The position numbers and the translations under genes were made by a program. The notes beneath the pieces were generated by a model, which was not told where the DNA came from, ran no database searches, and saw nothing but the letters and a program-made list of their open reading frames with translations. 64,000 nucleotides of DNA from NCBI GenBank assembly GCA_951230915.1, contig OX579639.1, positions 21,576,001-21,640,000 on the forward strand, read 5' to 3'. How positions within the stretch are numbered: position 1 is the stretch's first letter; each line of letters begins with the position of its first letter. Of the stretch, positions 1 to 13,396 are shown piece by piece. Source of the stretch: Antitrichia curtipendula (Eukaryota; Streptophyta; Bryopsida; Hypnales; Leucodontaceae).

Positions 1-3000
1 GAAATGCTTGTGGAATTTGTATTCAATCATATGTACTAGTTAAATCAATAAGCAACTTTGGAAGTCTATGTAAAAAATAAACTGCATTTGCTGTGTAGAA
101 AAAAATTTATATATCTTCTACAGTTATTAAATATTTTGGTTTCAATTTTGAAGTTCTAAAATTTCCATCAATGTTTTGAAATCTAAGAAGAACACGCATT
201 TCTTCCCATACCTAGTTTTTGGGTTATTTTTAAAACTTTATTACAGATGCGTATTATATAGTTATAGTATAAAATACCTAATTCAAAAGCAAATATCCAT
301 ATCATTGCATATAAAGGAACTAATAAACTATGGTTGTTCACTAGCCACATTTTTTCAAAAATATGAATCTCTATTTCTTGAATGCATTTTTTTGTTGCCA
401 ATAAATGTTCCTTCAAAACTAATAGCAGTTTTGGTTGTGGTTATTCAATTGCAGCATAAAATGCTTGCAATTGCTAAAAATCTCATTCTAAGCTTTCAGA
501 AATCAAGTTCTATGTATCCAAAGGTACAACGCCATCAGAGATGAAGTACTGGTTGCCTTCAATGTGAGTATTATCAATGGTGCAAGCATCAAATTGTTTA
601 AAAAACATCGGAGTAGTCAAACCGACAAGAAGAGTGGATTGCAAAAACCCATTCTTTGTTACTTGAGAGATTATCGAAGGAAAATCACCGGAAAGCTTCA
701 AACAAAGCTTTATAATCAATTGAGAGTTCCTAAATCAATAAATTGACGTGGAAGAGGTGAAGAGGTTAATGTTTGGTTGTTGAAGTTGAAGGACCTCAAA
801 GACAATGATGTTTGGTGAATGAATAAAGATGATTTGTTTGAAATTGTGGCGGTCCATGTTGCAATTGCATTGGTGATGAAAGGTTCACACTTTGATCCAT
901 TTGAACTAGTGGAGGTCACTATCAAGCAAGCAGGGTTTTTTTTTTCTATATAGTAAGTTTATGTAATTGTTCTTCTCATTATATAGTTGTTGAAATTTTC
1001 ATTGATTTAGTCCTGGACAATGATTGAAATGATACTCCCTTTACAATTCATTACAATATAAACAATTTGTCCAATTCTACGTAGAATTGGAGTTCTACAA
1101 CTTAGACTACTATTGAAGACATGTTGGAGGCCACATACTTCAATGCATTTTGGTTGTAAGGTAACTACACCTAAAAGCATTTGAACCAACATTTCAAATT
1201 GGTTTCTATTACAAAAATGTGTCAATTTTTACATGTCTTGTTGGTAATTGACATAATCAAGTGTGCATATTTTTTTATCATGTATTATGTAATTTGTATA
1301 TGGAAAAACAATAACTTGAAATGCTTTATTAAAGGTTTATTTCTAGATTGATCTTAGGTTGTCATGTGTTCATAGCATATTTCCAAACTGTTTCTAGTGA
1401 CTGAATCATGTGTGATAATAATTTTTTATGTACTTGGTTGTATTACTTGTATATTGCAGTTGGAACTAGCCATGGAGGGGAGGTCATTGGATCCTGGAAA
1501 TTAAATGTGGCATTATTGGCAAATGAAGATAACAGACTAGACCATAATCCGTTCGAGTGGACAAATGCAAAAAATCAATGGTGTGGAGAAAGATGGAATA
1601 GAAGAAAATGCTATTGAGAAAAATGCTAGTGAGTATTGTACAAGAACTTTGTAATATGTATACTTTCTATTGATTCTCTATACTCTCTATGTTGAGCCTT
1701 GTTTCATTGAATGTTTGGTCAAGCAGTACTGAATGATCTTAATTGTGATTGTTGGCAACAATGTTTTAAAAGTAAGTGAATTAAAAAAGAATTGAAGTAT
1801 AAAGATTTCCTATTTGCACTAGATGAGAATTAATTTTGAATATGAGCAAATGAACAAAGTTAGAATTATTTCTTGATTGTTTCTTGAAAAAATTATGAAT
1901 TTCTAATGCATTGTACTATTTTCTTGAAGACCACATGCTTGAGTAAGTACATTTGGACCGTGTACATAAAAAAGTTAAAAGTAAGGTACAATCCTAGATA
2001 CCAACATGTACCATCGTCCATTGTTTTGAAATTGCTATTTTATGGCATTGAGTGGCATTATTGATTCATGGTGAAGGAGGTAGATGGAGTCAAGGCCCCC
2101 ATCTTATTTTTTGGCTAATGACGTTTTTGACTTGGTTTGTTTTAGAACCACGCTTAGAGGATACGATGGTGTGCTTCTCAGCGCAATAGCAACTGCATTA
2201 TTCTATAGAATCCTTCCCATATACAGATAGATATACTACATATTTGCTTTATATTCAAGAAAAACTATCCATTTGCGTACAATATTAGGGAAGAATAATG
2301 CATGCTATCTACTAGAGGTGTGTGAAATGTCAAGCATCTAAATAGAATATAAATAGTGAAGTTGTATTTACAGTTCTGTCCTTTGAAGATTAAGATTGTA
2401 AATAAAAGATCATTGTTCAGCAAGTAATTGAATACTATAAGTACCAATTGTTAAGTTCCAAGTTCTTCATTATTGTTATGATGTATTTCTTATTGATGAT
2501 TGTAATTGATACCTAAATTGCTTTGTACTATGTTGAATTTTGTATTGAAAAAACTATGTAAGCATCTATTGGAACTAGTTGAAATGAGGAAACATCTGGA
2601 GTTAGTTGAAGTCATCATTCCAAAATCAAAAGCGTTTCATTTGACAGTTCATTTACTTGATGGTTGTGAATTTTGATAGTAACATTATCCTTACCTAAGT
2701 TTTTATCACAATCTATTGTATAATATGTAGTGTGATGCTTGCAGTTGTCATACAACTTCATTAGAATATATACATTTCAAACTATCTTTCAATACCAATG
2801 TGCTTCATGTTTCACCACTATGACGTACATGAGAATATTTGTGTACTATTAAATTTCAATTGGAACTTTCAAATTTTCTTTTCAAGCTCTCTTTGAATTA
2901 TAATTTCATAATTTTATGATTTCATCTATCAATCAATAGTATCAATTGAATGGCAATTGAAAGTATTGTAGAGATTTTGGTATATAGAAAATTATAGATT

Positions 3001-3206
3001 TGATTCTAAATATAGCATCAAAATTGCTACTATGACTCATCTTAATATTACTAATTATTGCCTCTTCATCTACTAGTGTTTCTTAGAAGTTGTAGATAAT
3101 TCATAAATAAATATTATTCCAAATTTCCAAAAGGTCAAGTTTGCAATCTTTTCTGATTATTAAATAAAATTTGACAAATGTGATTTGGGAGCTAATTTAA
3201 AATAAA
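1..3206. other. AT-rich intergenic DNA
   Basis: No gene is supported here on either strand. Only short open frames occur, without domain motifs or consistent splice structure. The stretch is strongly AT-rich with many A and T runs. Possible decayed transposon debris cannot be assigned to a family by eye. Confidence 0.6.
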
Positions 3207-3456
3207 GGCCATAATTGTTATATTTAGACTTTTTGCAGATTTTGAGACAGATGCTAGTTATTGAAAAATTCATTTTAAAAAAAGGTAACTGAAACCAAAA
3301 ATAAATAATGCAAATATAGTGATTCTATAATGAAATTCAAAAAATTGGTGTTGTTACCTATTTATAAAAAAATACTAGTAAAGAGATAAAGCAATTTATC
3401 CTTGAGTCGAGGATAAAAATGAGATTGCAAAAAGTCTCAATATAACAAATATGACC
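3207..3456. mobile_element. 250-bp MITE, copy 1 (hAT-like)
   Basis: The left end reads GGCCATAATTGTTATATTTA. The right end, read on the other strand, starts GGTCATATTTGTTATATTGA. Both resemble the termini of the better preserved copy at 57216-57466, which is 251 bp. The interior shares the TTATCCT-GAGTC-GAGGATAA palindromic motif with that copy. The flanking 8-mers match at only 5 of 8 positions, so this is the older copy. No coding capacity. Confidence 0.6.
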
Positions 3457-6400
3457 TTAATAGAACAATTCATATTTTATATAGATTTTTTTTTTCAAAA
3501 ATAATATTCCATAAATTCTAACATTTATTTAAAAAAATTATTTCCAATTCTAACCATTAGCTACAATATTGCATTCTTTGGGTATATTGGGCTTGTAATT
3601 CCTACTCCATAATTTGCATATCTAATACAAATTGGACAACCCTAGTGTATGATTCTTCAACTTACTAACTAATGTTGAGCATATATTTATTTTATTTTTT
3701 GTAGCATTGAATAATTGTCTTCCTGCATTATAAATGTTTTTATTAAAATTTTTTTTTGGCACAAATAGCATTTGAGCCACAATGAGAAATAACACACTAA
3801 CCGAGCTTTGATTGTTACTCCAAAGGCAAATCCCTATCAATGGCAAGGATTTTTGTTTCTCCCATCAAAATAGATGGTTGTGCTTATTAGATTTATTGAC
3901 CCATGAGGTCTATGATTCAATTCCTTTTATTGCAATTTTTAAAAAAAATTTATATATTACTTTAAAGTCCTTATAAAACAACTAGAATACCACATGCAAT
4001 ATGCGATACCCACAATGAAATATGTACAAATATAAAAGATCTACTTCTACATGGATGTTGAAAAATGTGATTTCCTTCTATTCAAACACCCGTACCTTCT
4101 AATCTACGCTAAATTTTTTTTAATAAAGTTGCAAAATTTGCTCATTGCTTGAATTTATGAATGTTTATTGATATTTTGATAATTTTCTAATATGTATATA
4201 ATATAGATTTTTTTCAAATCTTTAGAAATGTCTTTAAGTAAAAAGATACAAATATATTTTTCTTCAAAAGTTATTTTTTTATTTTGAAAAATGACCCTTG
4301 AAACACATTTAGAATAAATAATAAAAATTTAAGAAAAATACCATAGTTAGACCTTAACTTCTTGACTTTGGAGCCTTTCGGCTTTTTTTGGTGAAAATTG
4401 AAAATAGCCAATCTACAATCAATTTTTAAAAGGACATTTAATTTTTTGTTTGAGATTTTATTGAAAAATATTAGTTAGTGCAATAGTTCAACTAAATATA
4501 TGGATACCATCAATGAATAAAATTTTATAGCCTTTATTCAAAAATCATCATTAAGTAATTCTTCTAAGTTGCAATTTTAATACATCTTCACAATTTGAAA
4601 ATTTGGACTACCCCTTGGTTCTTAAGAAGTTATAAAGGATGAAACATTATTAAATGGTGCTAATTATCGTATATTCCACTCGATATTCCACTCTTTTGGG
4701 GTAGTAATACTATTTTTCTTACTAACACCACTACAACAAGGAGCTATGCTATAAGAGACTTGGTTCTTGTAGCTCAAATTCTCTTGTCTAGTAAAGTCCT
4801 ATTCAAACTTCTTTCACATGTAGTTTCGTCAATGTATAGGACTGCATTTATTCATGGGCAATTTGTAGGGGAAAAAACACTCTTTGAGAAGCGAAAAGAA
4901 AATAATTTGCCAAGGATGATAAAACTTGAAAAGTTTCAATGAATAATTGGAATCAAGGACCTTGAATTTTCTAGAAAAAATTACAAAATACAAAATAATG
5001 ATTCTACAATAGGAGGGCAGTTTTTTTTAGTAGTCCCGCATAGTATAAAAAACAAATAGCTACACTACTAGACAAGGTTCTCTTGTCGGACATGTCCATG
5101 GGTATTGATGACGTGTTGGACGTCTGACGTTGCATTAGGGTTTCACTTTTTTTAACCCCGGACTGCCCAAATTTGTCTTACGTGGTTGGTTGTCAAGAGT
5201 GACGTGGAAAGAGAGAACCATGTCATCAAAGGTGACTTTGGGTCGGGGCGCATGTGGGTTTGAGTAGGATGACCATGAGTATAAAGATCAGGGCAACTTT
5301 GGATTTAGGGGACGATTGCGGGGGGAAAATAAAAGGGCAATCGCAAAAAAAAAAAAAAAAAGAAAAGGGTCGACTGCAGGTTCACGACGTTCCCATGGTC
5401 GCCTAGACACGGTCGCCTCTTTTTTTCCCGCAATTGCCTCTACCCGTGGTCACCCCTACCTGACTTGTTGTACACTTGTACTTAGATAGTTAGATTCCTC
5501 AGTATTGGATACTGAATTAGTAATGGAGCTAATTCTTCAGTTAAAGCATATGAGCTGTTACTACCATCCATGTATTAGCCAAATTAATCTCTTTGTATGG
5601 TAATTTATGACCAAAGATTTTATTTCCGGCAACGAAATCTAAAAGAAAAAAAAGGGGGGCGACTACAGGTTCATGACATTCCCGCGGTTGCCCCTACCTG
5701 TGGTTGCCCATGAATGTGCCATGGGGCCGCCACATGGCATCCAAGTGGTCGGGCAACAGAAGATTTTTTTGGAAAAGTCAACAGTTAGTTTGACTTTGTT
5801 GGACATCGCGGAGGCACTATTAGACGTTGCGTGATGTTGGGGACGTCACATATCGCGATGTTCGGGAAGACAACCCTGCTACTAGAGTATCTATTCCCAA
5901 CACTATATTACTTTTTGAGTAAGGAAGCTATTCAAATGTCATTGAAATAACTTCAAAAGCCGGCCAAACAAGATTGCCCCCCTCATTGCTCCAGCAAAGG
6001 GTAAATGTAAAAAATTACCTCCTATATTGTATTGAATACTCTTATATTTCTTCGCCTATCAAGGTTAACTTCTAAATGCTCAGGGCACCAAATTTTGGGT
6101 ATCAACAATACTTTTAAGTTAATTAAAACCTAACTAATTTGCTATTTTTAGTAGTTTATACTTTTGAAAAATTGTTTATGACGTCTGGCTAGTTTTAGCA
6201 TCAAAAATTCAATTTTGAAAATGATTGATTTTAATTATTCTATTCAAGATGTTGTGCGAGGGTGTCCACTGCAATTTTGACTTTCCACAATGTTGAAGGC
6301 TCTTGAAAATGAGCCTCAAATACATTAGATCTTAGAGAAAAAAACATATTTGAAATTTATTTAAAAAAAATTGTAGAATAGATTTTGAGAAGCCATAAAT

Positions 6401-6779
6401 TGATTGGAGTTATGCATATTGGGCCCTCCATCCTTATATTTTTTTGGTAACCAACTTTGTAGACTTGACATGTGAATAGAGGATTGAAAGATTTCAAATC
6501 ACTTTTGCAATTTTAACAACCTCATGATCAAACATTATAATCTTTCAATCCATAAGTGATTTTCTTTTCCTATGTGATCTCTAACAAGTTTGGTTTGAAT
6601 TTGTACGGTTACAATTCAAAAAATATTGATACAACTTATAAAAATGTTGTCTTTTTGTTCAATTTAGAGCAAAATCCTAGAAACTCAAAAAGGACTTTGA
6701 ACATTTAAAGGTTCATTTGGGGCCTATATGGATTCTAAATTTCTAAATTTTATCATGGATGGCAAATAAAAAATTCCAG
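3457..6779. other. Intergenic DNA with degenerate repeats
   Basis: No gene is supported. A patch with higher G+C lies at about 5080-5880. Inside it, about 5326-5460 and 5623-5730 are imperfect direct copies, each beginning with an A-run and continuing through a CGACTRCAGGTTCA-type core, which suggests a repeated element. About 6520-6740 resembles 22525-22745 (shared core GATCAAACATTATAATCT), a diverged interspersed repeat. The rest is AT-rich with nothing recognisable. Confidence 0.5.
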
Positions 6780-7384
6780 TGTTTCCCAGAGGTAAAGTGC
6801 GAGGCAATGAGGGAGTCAGGGCCATGCCTCCTCCTCTACTGTCCAGACTCCAGAGGCAACAGAGTCTGAGCACTGTGCGACAATTGCTCCAGTCCACGTG
6901 ACAGACTGACGACTTTTTTCATGCCAGAATGATTCCGTCGCATTAGCCACGAGGACGGATTTTCTCCGTCCGTCACAGTTCTCTCGTCGACGAATAATCC
7001 AATCCCAGACGGACGTCCACGCCCCAACAGTGCCTAGTTCCATCGTCGTCGTTGTCGTCGTCTTCCTCTTCCTCACTCCTCCGCATGTCCGCATTCCCCT
7101 CCCCAGATCCAATCCACCGAATCCTCCTCTTGTTTTAGCAGCTACGGCAGATGTACGAACAGATCCACCTCTTGCAATGGAATCCCGAGCTCACGACAGC
7201 GTTCCCGTTCAGATTGGGTGAATTCTGGCAGAACCAAATATGCTGACCCCTGCTTATGGCCGTCCGTCCCTGTTGCGAGTACCGACCCATCACTCGGTCT
7301 TCACTCTCGGCGTCATTAGTCTTCGCTGTCCTCCCTAGATTGCGGTCATATGAACCTAATTGAATCATCAGCACAGGCTGTGAA
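6780..7384 (+). promoter_or_regulatory. G+C-rich promoter / 5' leader region
   Basis: Base composition changes abruptly near 6780 from AT-rich intergenic DNA to G+C-rich, CpG-containing sequence that leads into the open frame starting at 7385. This is what a promoter plus 5'-UTR of a plant gene looks like. No TATA box or transcription start could be fixed. The overlapping short frames on both strands look like by-products of the composition. Confidence 0.35.
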
Positions 7385-7721
7385 ATGCGGTTGCTAGTGG
7401 AGATTGGAGATTTTAGCAGCGATGGAAAGCTGGCGAAGCTTATTAGAATGAGAGCGACAGAGGCGTTTGGCATTCGAATTAGCAACAGGGGGCCATCAGA
7501 AGATTGCGACGAGGAGCGACATTTGCAAGCCATGTTTGCAAGGGGGTGGGGGAGTTTCGCGAAGATGAAGCATGCAACGAGCGTGCGGAAACCGCGCTCT
7601 ACCACGACGGGGATTTTGTTCACCATTCTCGCGGCGTTCATTATTCTTTCGTTCTTGTTTGCGCTCTACGCGTTGCGGCATCCCATTCTGCGACTCGAAC
7701 ACGCTGCCAAATTTGGCACAA
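7385..7721 (+). CDS. Candidate first exon of the fucosyltransferase (membrane anchor)
   Basis: The open frame has possible starts at ATG 7385 and ATG 7565. It encodes a basic stretch (KHATSVRKPRSTTT) followed by one strongly hydrophobic span (GILFTILAAFIILSFLFALY), the layout of a type II Golgi enzyme anchor. A GT donor at 7722 leaves the reading frame in phase 1. The GT37 catalytic exons that start at 30813 (or 30816) lack an anchor and need exactly phase 1. Joining them gives 542 residues from ATG 7565 or 602 from ATG 7385; the family is usually around 550. What is seen is the anchor exon and the matching phase; that the two belong to one gene is inference. Otherwise it is the start of an unrelated, truncated membrane protein gene. 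Confidence 0.5.
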
Positions 7722-8410
7722 GTACCGCCACTCTATTCTCACACTCTTGGAGAAATCATCATTCTTCTTTTTTGCCCTAACGCATCCAATTCGGGGGCAT
7801 TTAGCGCTGTAGTGGTTGCTTTGAGCCCATTCTACATTTTGCAATCGGTGACCGGACCGGAAATCTGGAGATTTGGGAACCGCGTTGAAAGCTTGGGATC
7901 TTGTTAGATTCTAGAGCTCTAGAAATGCTTGTGTTCTGCGCAATTAGGTCTTCAGTATAGGGTCGATTCGCTTAGGATTTTAATATTGTCGAATTAGCAC
8001 TACTGAAATTATTTGCAGATTTGGGTGACAGTATCAATTAAAATCTCATGAAATTACCTTTAGAGTATTTGAAGAGCTTGTTAGATATTAGAGATCTGGA
8101 ATTAATTAAGATCAGCGCGATTTGGTTGCCTTTCTGTGCCCAAAAGTGGTGGCTGTTTTGCGCACATTCTAGGAACTGCCATTGGTGACTTGGGTGCAAT
8201 TTAAGTGAGTAATGACTTCTTCAATTGAAATTTTGTTCTTTGCAATTAGGTTTTCGCTAAAGGATCAATTCATTTACTCATGATTTAGAGTTGTTGTCTG
8301 ACTGGAGCTCTGGTACCGCACAGACGCTCCAGATTCATGAGTGGCAGTGGTGCGTTGCATCATTGTCCTCCAGTACGAATATGGTCATCTCCAGCTACCT
8401 AATTGGACCC
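7722..8410 (+). other. Left remnant of fucosyltransferase intron 1
   Basis: This is non-coding sequence between the candidate exon 1 donor and the target-site duplication of the giant element. Composition falls back toward AT-rich. No other gene is seen. Under the split-gene model, this piece and 29903-30812 together made an intron of about 1.6 kb before the insertion. Confidence 0.4.
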
Positions 8411-8414
8411 CCTC
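8411..8414. repeat. Target-site duplication CCTC, left
   Basis: CCTC lies immediately outside the left terminal inverted repeat. The same four bases follow the right terminal repeat at 29899-29902. A 4-bp identity alone is weak, but it falls exactly at the edges of a 28/29 inverted repeat. Confidence 0.6.
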
Positions 8415-8443
8415 AACACTGAATTAGACATTCTTGCACTTGG
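8415..8443 (+). repeat. Left terminal inverted repeat of giant element
   Basis: Begins AACACTGAATTAGAC and ends TTGCACTTGG. It pairs with 29870-29898 read on the opposite strand, with one mismatch (T versus C at position 6). Its last ten bases and the next ten (8444-8453) form a perfect 20-bp palindrome, TTGCACTTGGCCAAGTGCAA. Confidence 0.75.
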
Positions 8444-8453
8444 CCAAGTGCAA

Positions 8454-9231
8454 TGATCGTATGCAAAAGTATTTACAAAAAATGTATTATCAAAATCTTG
8501 AGTATCCCCCAATTTTTCAAGAGATCAATTTTTTAATTTCATCATGCAATACTATCACTTCGAATGAAAACTCCCTATGAGGATGCGATTTCATTTCTTC
8601 CAACAGAAATACAAGTCTAGCACATTTTATTTCTTCCTATTAATCATTTGATTGGGTCTCATGTATTAATCTTTCTACTTTGTACATTGCAATTACATCC
8701 GTGTTATAATATGTACTACTGAAATATACCATGTGTGTGGCAGTATTCACTATAATTTTTGGAATATTTATTTATAAATCCAGAATGACATTGAAGGTTT
8801 AGCAACTACCTTCACATTTTTTAATTATGTGCTCACACCAATCAAAAATCGTACAGTCAGTCGAACATCTTCATAATCTTTCAAAACTATCATACAAGGT
8901 CTATACTCTCACACACCTTATTCTACCATCACACGTACTACTATGTCTCTTATAACGGTCCTGCTTCATCCGGTGTCTCCAATATTCGTGCAGATGATTG
9001 CACCAAGTCTCCTCCTTCCCCTCCACCAGTTGCCTCCGCTTAATCATATGCACTTGGTCCATGGATTGGACTCATTGGAGGCGAAAAAATAAACTGCAAC
9101 GCCGTATCCACCATGGCGCTTGCAATAGGCGTTGTCACTCCTTCTGATAAAGTTGGCGTCAGAGAAGGTCCTTCCAAGATGGAAGTCACTCGGTGATAAA
9201 TGTAATGTGGTCCTTCACCTATCCGAATGAA
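8454..9231. other. Subterminal non-coding region, left end
   Basis: AT-rich sequence between the left terminus and the end of the minus-strand gene block. No open frame with recognisable content. It probably includes the 3'-UTR of the left gene. Confidence 0.4.
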
Positions 9232-12200
9232 TCAAACGTTGTCCCTATTACGATAATATCCTTCACCATCCGGGACAAAGCTCATTTGATCCAATTGGCT
9301 GAATGCTGACAACGCTAACATGGACTCCGTTTGTGCTGTTGTATCTGCATTTTCTCCCACGCCCTCTTCAACTTGTTCCGGTTCCACGTTGTCCACCTCT
9401 TCAACTACCTCTGCAACAACAAAATCCGGGTCTTGCTCTACTTCCATCAAGTTTGCTTGGTCCCCACGGGCGTCACTGACTGCATCAGTGTCACGAAAAC
9501 CTAAACTTTAGCCAGCACTTGGTAATCTGTCAAACTGTGTCCGCTCGACATCACTCTCATCTTCGTTCGTCGATGAGGCTCCCGAATCAATTGCTTTAGC
9601 TTTCCCCTTGCGATGTCCCCGTCTGTTCACTTGATCTCTCCTTTCCTCATCGGAGGAGTCCCTAGATGACCGCGGTAGTCTTTCAACTCTACCAGGTGGC
9701 ACACCTCCATCTGTTTCAGAAACACCAGGACCAGACAACCTCTCTTCTGTAGTCAACCCCTGTGAGGATCTGCGTTCGGCGGCCATACTCACACTGTTCA
9801 CCATCACCAATTTCTCCCCATACATCGATTGCAATTTGTCGTACAGGAATTGCGTTTTCAACAAGACACCTTCCATAATGATAACATCATTGCCCACATA
9901 TCCCGTCTTCAAAATCCCTGGCACTGCCATTGCGATGCCTAATGTCACCAACCCCCAATTCCGCGGCAAATACATTTGTACCAATCTCTTCAACTCCATT
10001 GGTGTCCTCTCAAACTTGTCTTGCGCTCGAGGCATCACTTCTGTACTCCAAGAGTCTTGAAATATAACATGTAAGTCATCCGTACCGCTAGGAAAATTTT
10101 CCACAAACCCACTCTCTTTGGGATAATTCATGATGATGACAATGCCACCAACAGGTTGTACACCACGGCGTTGTTGCTCGCCATGACGTAGATCATTCAC
10201 GTATGAGGACACGATTTCTGCTTGAAATATCCAAGAACCTTAGAACACGTGGCAGCCCTCTGGCAACGCCATCCTCGACTCCATCGCTTCGTCAAAGGAT
10301 ATGCCTGGCGGAAACAAAAACACGGCATTCCAACGAAAAATGCAAGACATCCAGTTCTTGAGTTGCTGCATAACCTTGCTGTAATCCTCGTTCGACCAAG
10401 GTATGTCCGCCCCTTGCAAACCTCCACGTCTACAATCAAAAATCCATAAACATGGTTTGCCAAGTTCAATGTACTCGTCCTCAAAGAACCCTTCTCTACA
10501 TCTCACATGAAATGAGGCTTCACGTTCTTCGTGTTGCACTACTGAGATTGCAACTTGCCAATTCCAACGAGCATTGGATACATCCTCCACGTCTCGACCA
10601 TATCCCGCATAACCTTTGCGACCCGCTCGGATATCCACAAAGTGTTGTCTAACGAAAGTTGGGACGGCATTCTCCAAACTGCTCAGCATTTGAACCGTCG
10701 TCACTGCAGGAAAACACCACGAGGGCTTTGTGTCATTATCCAATGTCCTCCCCATCAAGATGAACTGCCTTCCTTCTGAATCTCCATACTTGCTTGCGTT
10801 GATGGAGAAGAAATCATCCATGGACGATGGATTTTCATCCCCTACCATAAGAAACCGAATTTGGTTTCTAATGGCATCTTTCTGCTGTACTCGGTCTACC
10901 GCATACACTATTGTACCTTTGGAGGGGTTTGCGGAAGCAGCATCATTGAAATAGTATCGCTGCGAAGGACGCTTTTCATTCACCACATCCTTTGCAGACA
11001 TCTCTTTCACCACACGTACATAGTTCGCCATAGAGATACTGTTCAATGGCCTCCACCACGTCTTCTCCATCCTCTTCCGCTTCGGGTTTCCATCCACTAT
11101 GACATCAAGATTTTGATCTCCAGCCATCTTCTTCCATTTAATTTCTGCCTTCTTGCTGAAAAATAGTTTTCCGTCCTCATAATCTTTGCACACCCGCAAT
11201 ATAGCCTTATAGGACTCCTCGTCTTCATGCCAAGCATGGCGTGTATAGTCCACCATCTTCCTCGACAACTCCCCCAATGATACATGCTTTGATAAGCTCT
11301 GACTTAAATGTAATGCACTCGCTGCCATTGCCAACGCTTTCGCTCTGTATGCATCGTCAGCTCGAGTAGCCACACTTGGACTTCCACATGCTTTCCATAT
11401 GTCGCGCAATTTGATGAGATTTTTGTAATGCGTTGTGAAAAATTTCCTGTCAAACTCCTTTGCATTAATTTTGACCGACACTTCGATATAAAACTGTGGG
11501 TTGTTGTACACTACAAACTTTGCTTTCCGGCTCACAAATTGCGCATGGTACTCTTCATTGGATAAATGTCCCTCTTCCTTCTCTCGTTCAGCTCGTTTAC
11601 AAGCACCAACAATATGTTGGCCATCTACTGGCTCCCACACAATATTGCTCTCTAGCCACCTCCTCTGCAATGCAGTACTCGAAAGCGATGGATCCGCTCG
11701 GCAATGTTTCAAATACACAGCTTCGAATTCACGTGCAGTCCCTTCTTGGCTAAACGGTACCTCCGTCACCTCCGTCACCTCCGTCTCGCCTTCGTCATTG
11801 ATATTGTCATAGCGATATGCAATGGGACGAAGGGTAATCGCACTTACTCCATCAGCTTCAGATCCTTTGAGGCGCTCGTACATTTCATTTACACGCCAAT
11901 CTATGAGCACCCTGTGGTTCGTCTCTGCGTTAGCCACATCACGGATGCTATTGATCCTTGCATCAAAAATCAAACTTTGTCCCCATATATATCTTGCTCT
12001 GTACTCGATCTCAGTAGGAAAAACAACAGATGCTTTCGTAATGCTCTTTGGCAATACTCTTCTAGGCTCTTGTTCTGGTTCACCTTCAGAGGAATCATCA
12101 TCAATAACATCATTTTCGCCATCATTTCCTTGTGGAGGACGACTTTGTAAGGCTGCTCTTCGACGACGTATCTGTGCTGCTGTTCGCTTCCTAGCACCTT

Positions 12201-12795
12201 GCTCTTCTGCAGCATCCATTGCACGAGTGTAATGCCGTCCTTGGTCTTCTGCGACATTTTCCACTGCAGAAGCATGCTGCACATCATCCCCACCATGTTC
12301 TCTACCAGCACCACGTCCTCCACCAGCACCGCGTCCCCTTGCAGCACTCCGTCCTGCACGATTGGCAATCCTAGCAGCATCCACGTTGGCCACTACAACA
12401 TGTGATCTGTAAACTCTTGCACCTAAGCCAACTCTTTGTGGTCTTGATCTTGATCCTGATCCAACTTCCGTGATTGTGGTTGGAGCTCCTTCTTCTCCTT
12501 CACTTGGAAGCTCTGGAAAAATCGGGAGTTCGCTCACTACAAGATTTTGAGTTCCCTCCCCCCTCGATTGCAATGATTCTTCTGCAACTAAAGACTCCAG
12601 TACTGGTGGCCTCACTACTGCGATCGCTTGCACTTGTACCTCTTCGGTATCACTTGTAGGTTGAACAACAACATCGGTTGCTGCAGATTGGAGGCGTTGA
12701 CGCTGTGCCCTCGGTCCACCAAAAGTAACCCCCTCATTTGCATGCATTCCTAATCCCCTTTCAACAGCAGCTCGCTTGCGGTTCCGTTCATCCAA
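9232..12795 (-). pseudogene. Large element protein: ParB-like plus methyltransferase-like, two in-frame stops
   Basis: One frame runs from 12795 down to 9232 and is broken only by TAA at 10240-10242 and TAA at 9508-9510, giving blocks of 851, 234 and 72 codons (counted from non-ATG starts). Order: disordered acidic/RG-rich N-terminus with a basic patch (residues ~1-250); a stretch at ~290-450 with the ParB/Srx-type motif VDGQH (390-394); a helical region; then, around the first stop, WIFDCRRGG (784-792) and further down PRNWGLVTLG...GILKTGYVGNDVIIMEG, which resembles a degenerate permuted N4/N6-methyltransferase fold. The tail is acidic. Both TAA codons are one C-to-T change from CAA. I see no exact family match; the ParB and methyltransferase readings are pattern-based inference. 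The stop-bearing copy is likely inactive. Confidence 0.6.
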
Positions 12796-12811
12796 TGGAA
12801 CCTAATTTGGA

Positions 12812-13342
12812 TTAACTGGCGTAGCAATATACTTCATTCAAGTCCTCTGGATCTCTTGGTGCAGGCCGCTCTTGCACAACACCTGGGTTCATCCTTTCTA
12901 ATTCTTCACGGCTTAGAATCTCCCGGTATCGATGACGCAATGCTCGCACTTGTTCAGAGGTCATCCCCATGAATTTTTGAACCGCTCCCTCTCGTTTAAC
13001 CTGCAATTCATGAGGCACTTTCTTCCAATCTTTTGCCACACTCTTCAAGCTACGCATCGGAGTAAGAACTAAAAGAAGTTGTGGCGGAACCGGAGCCATC
13101 ATCAATATCTTCTTCAGTTTATACTTCTCAAGCGTTGTTTCTGTTGTGGTCACCAACACAGTCAGTCCTCCGTCAGCGGTTCCCGTGAGGCCCTCAATGA
13201 CTCCATGTGAGGACGCCAATGCAGACTCATAACGCCCCTGCCCAATTGGAAAATCTGTGATCCACAAAGAAGACCTGTCGTTGTCGTTTACTACAATCCA
13301 CCATCCGTGCTCCAACCACTTCAAGTGCATCTTCGGTGCCAT
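12812..13342 (-). CDS. Small upstream ORF of the element's left gene block
   Basis: 176 codons on the minus strand, starting at MAPKMHLKWLEHGWW and ending 16 bp before the large frame. A splice acceptor (TTTCATTTTCAG) lies directly upstream (exon from 13348), so this may be an internal or second exon. The C-terminal half is charged and probably helical (SEQVRALRHRYREILSREEL). It sits in a different frame from the large downstream ORF. The two could be exons of one gene, separate proteins, or one protein broken by a frameshift. I do not recognise the family. Confidence 0.5.
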   Translation of the reverse strand: MAPKMHLKWLEHGWWIVVNDNDRSSLWITDFPIGQGRYESALASSHGVIEGLTGTADGGLTVLVTTTETTLEKYKLKKILMMAPVPPQLLLVLTPMRSLKSVAKDWKKVPHELQVKREGAVQKFMGMTSEQVRALRHRYREILSREELERMNPGVVQERPAPRDPEDLNEVYCYAS

Positions 13343-13396
13343 AATCCCCTGAAAATGAAAGTTTAACAACACTTTAGCATTCATTGATGTTTTCAA

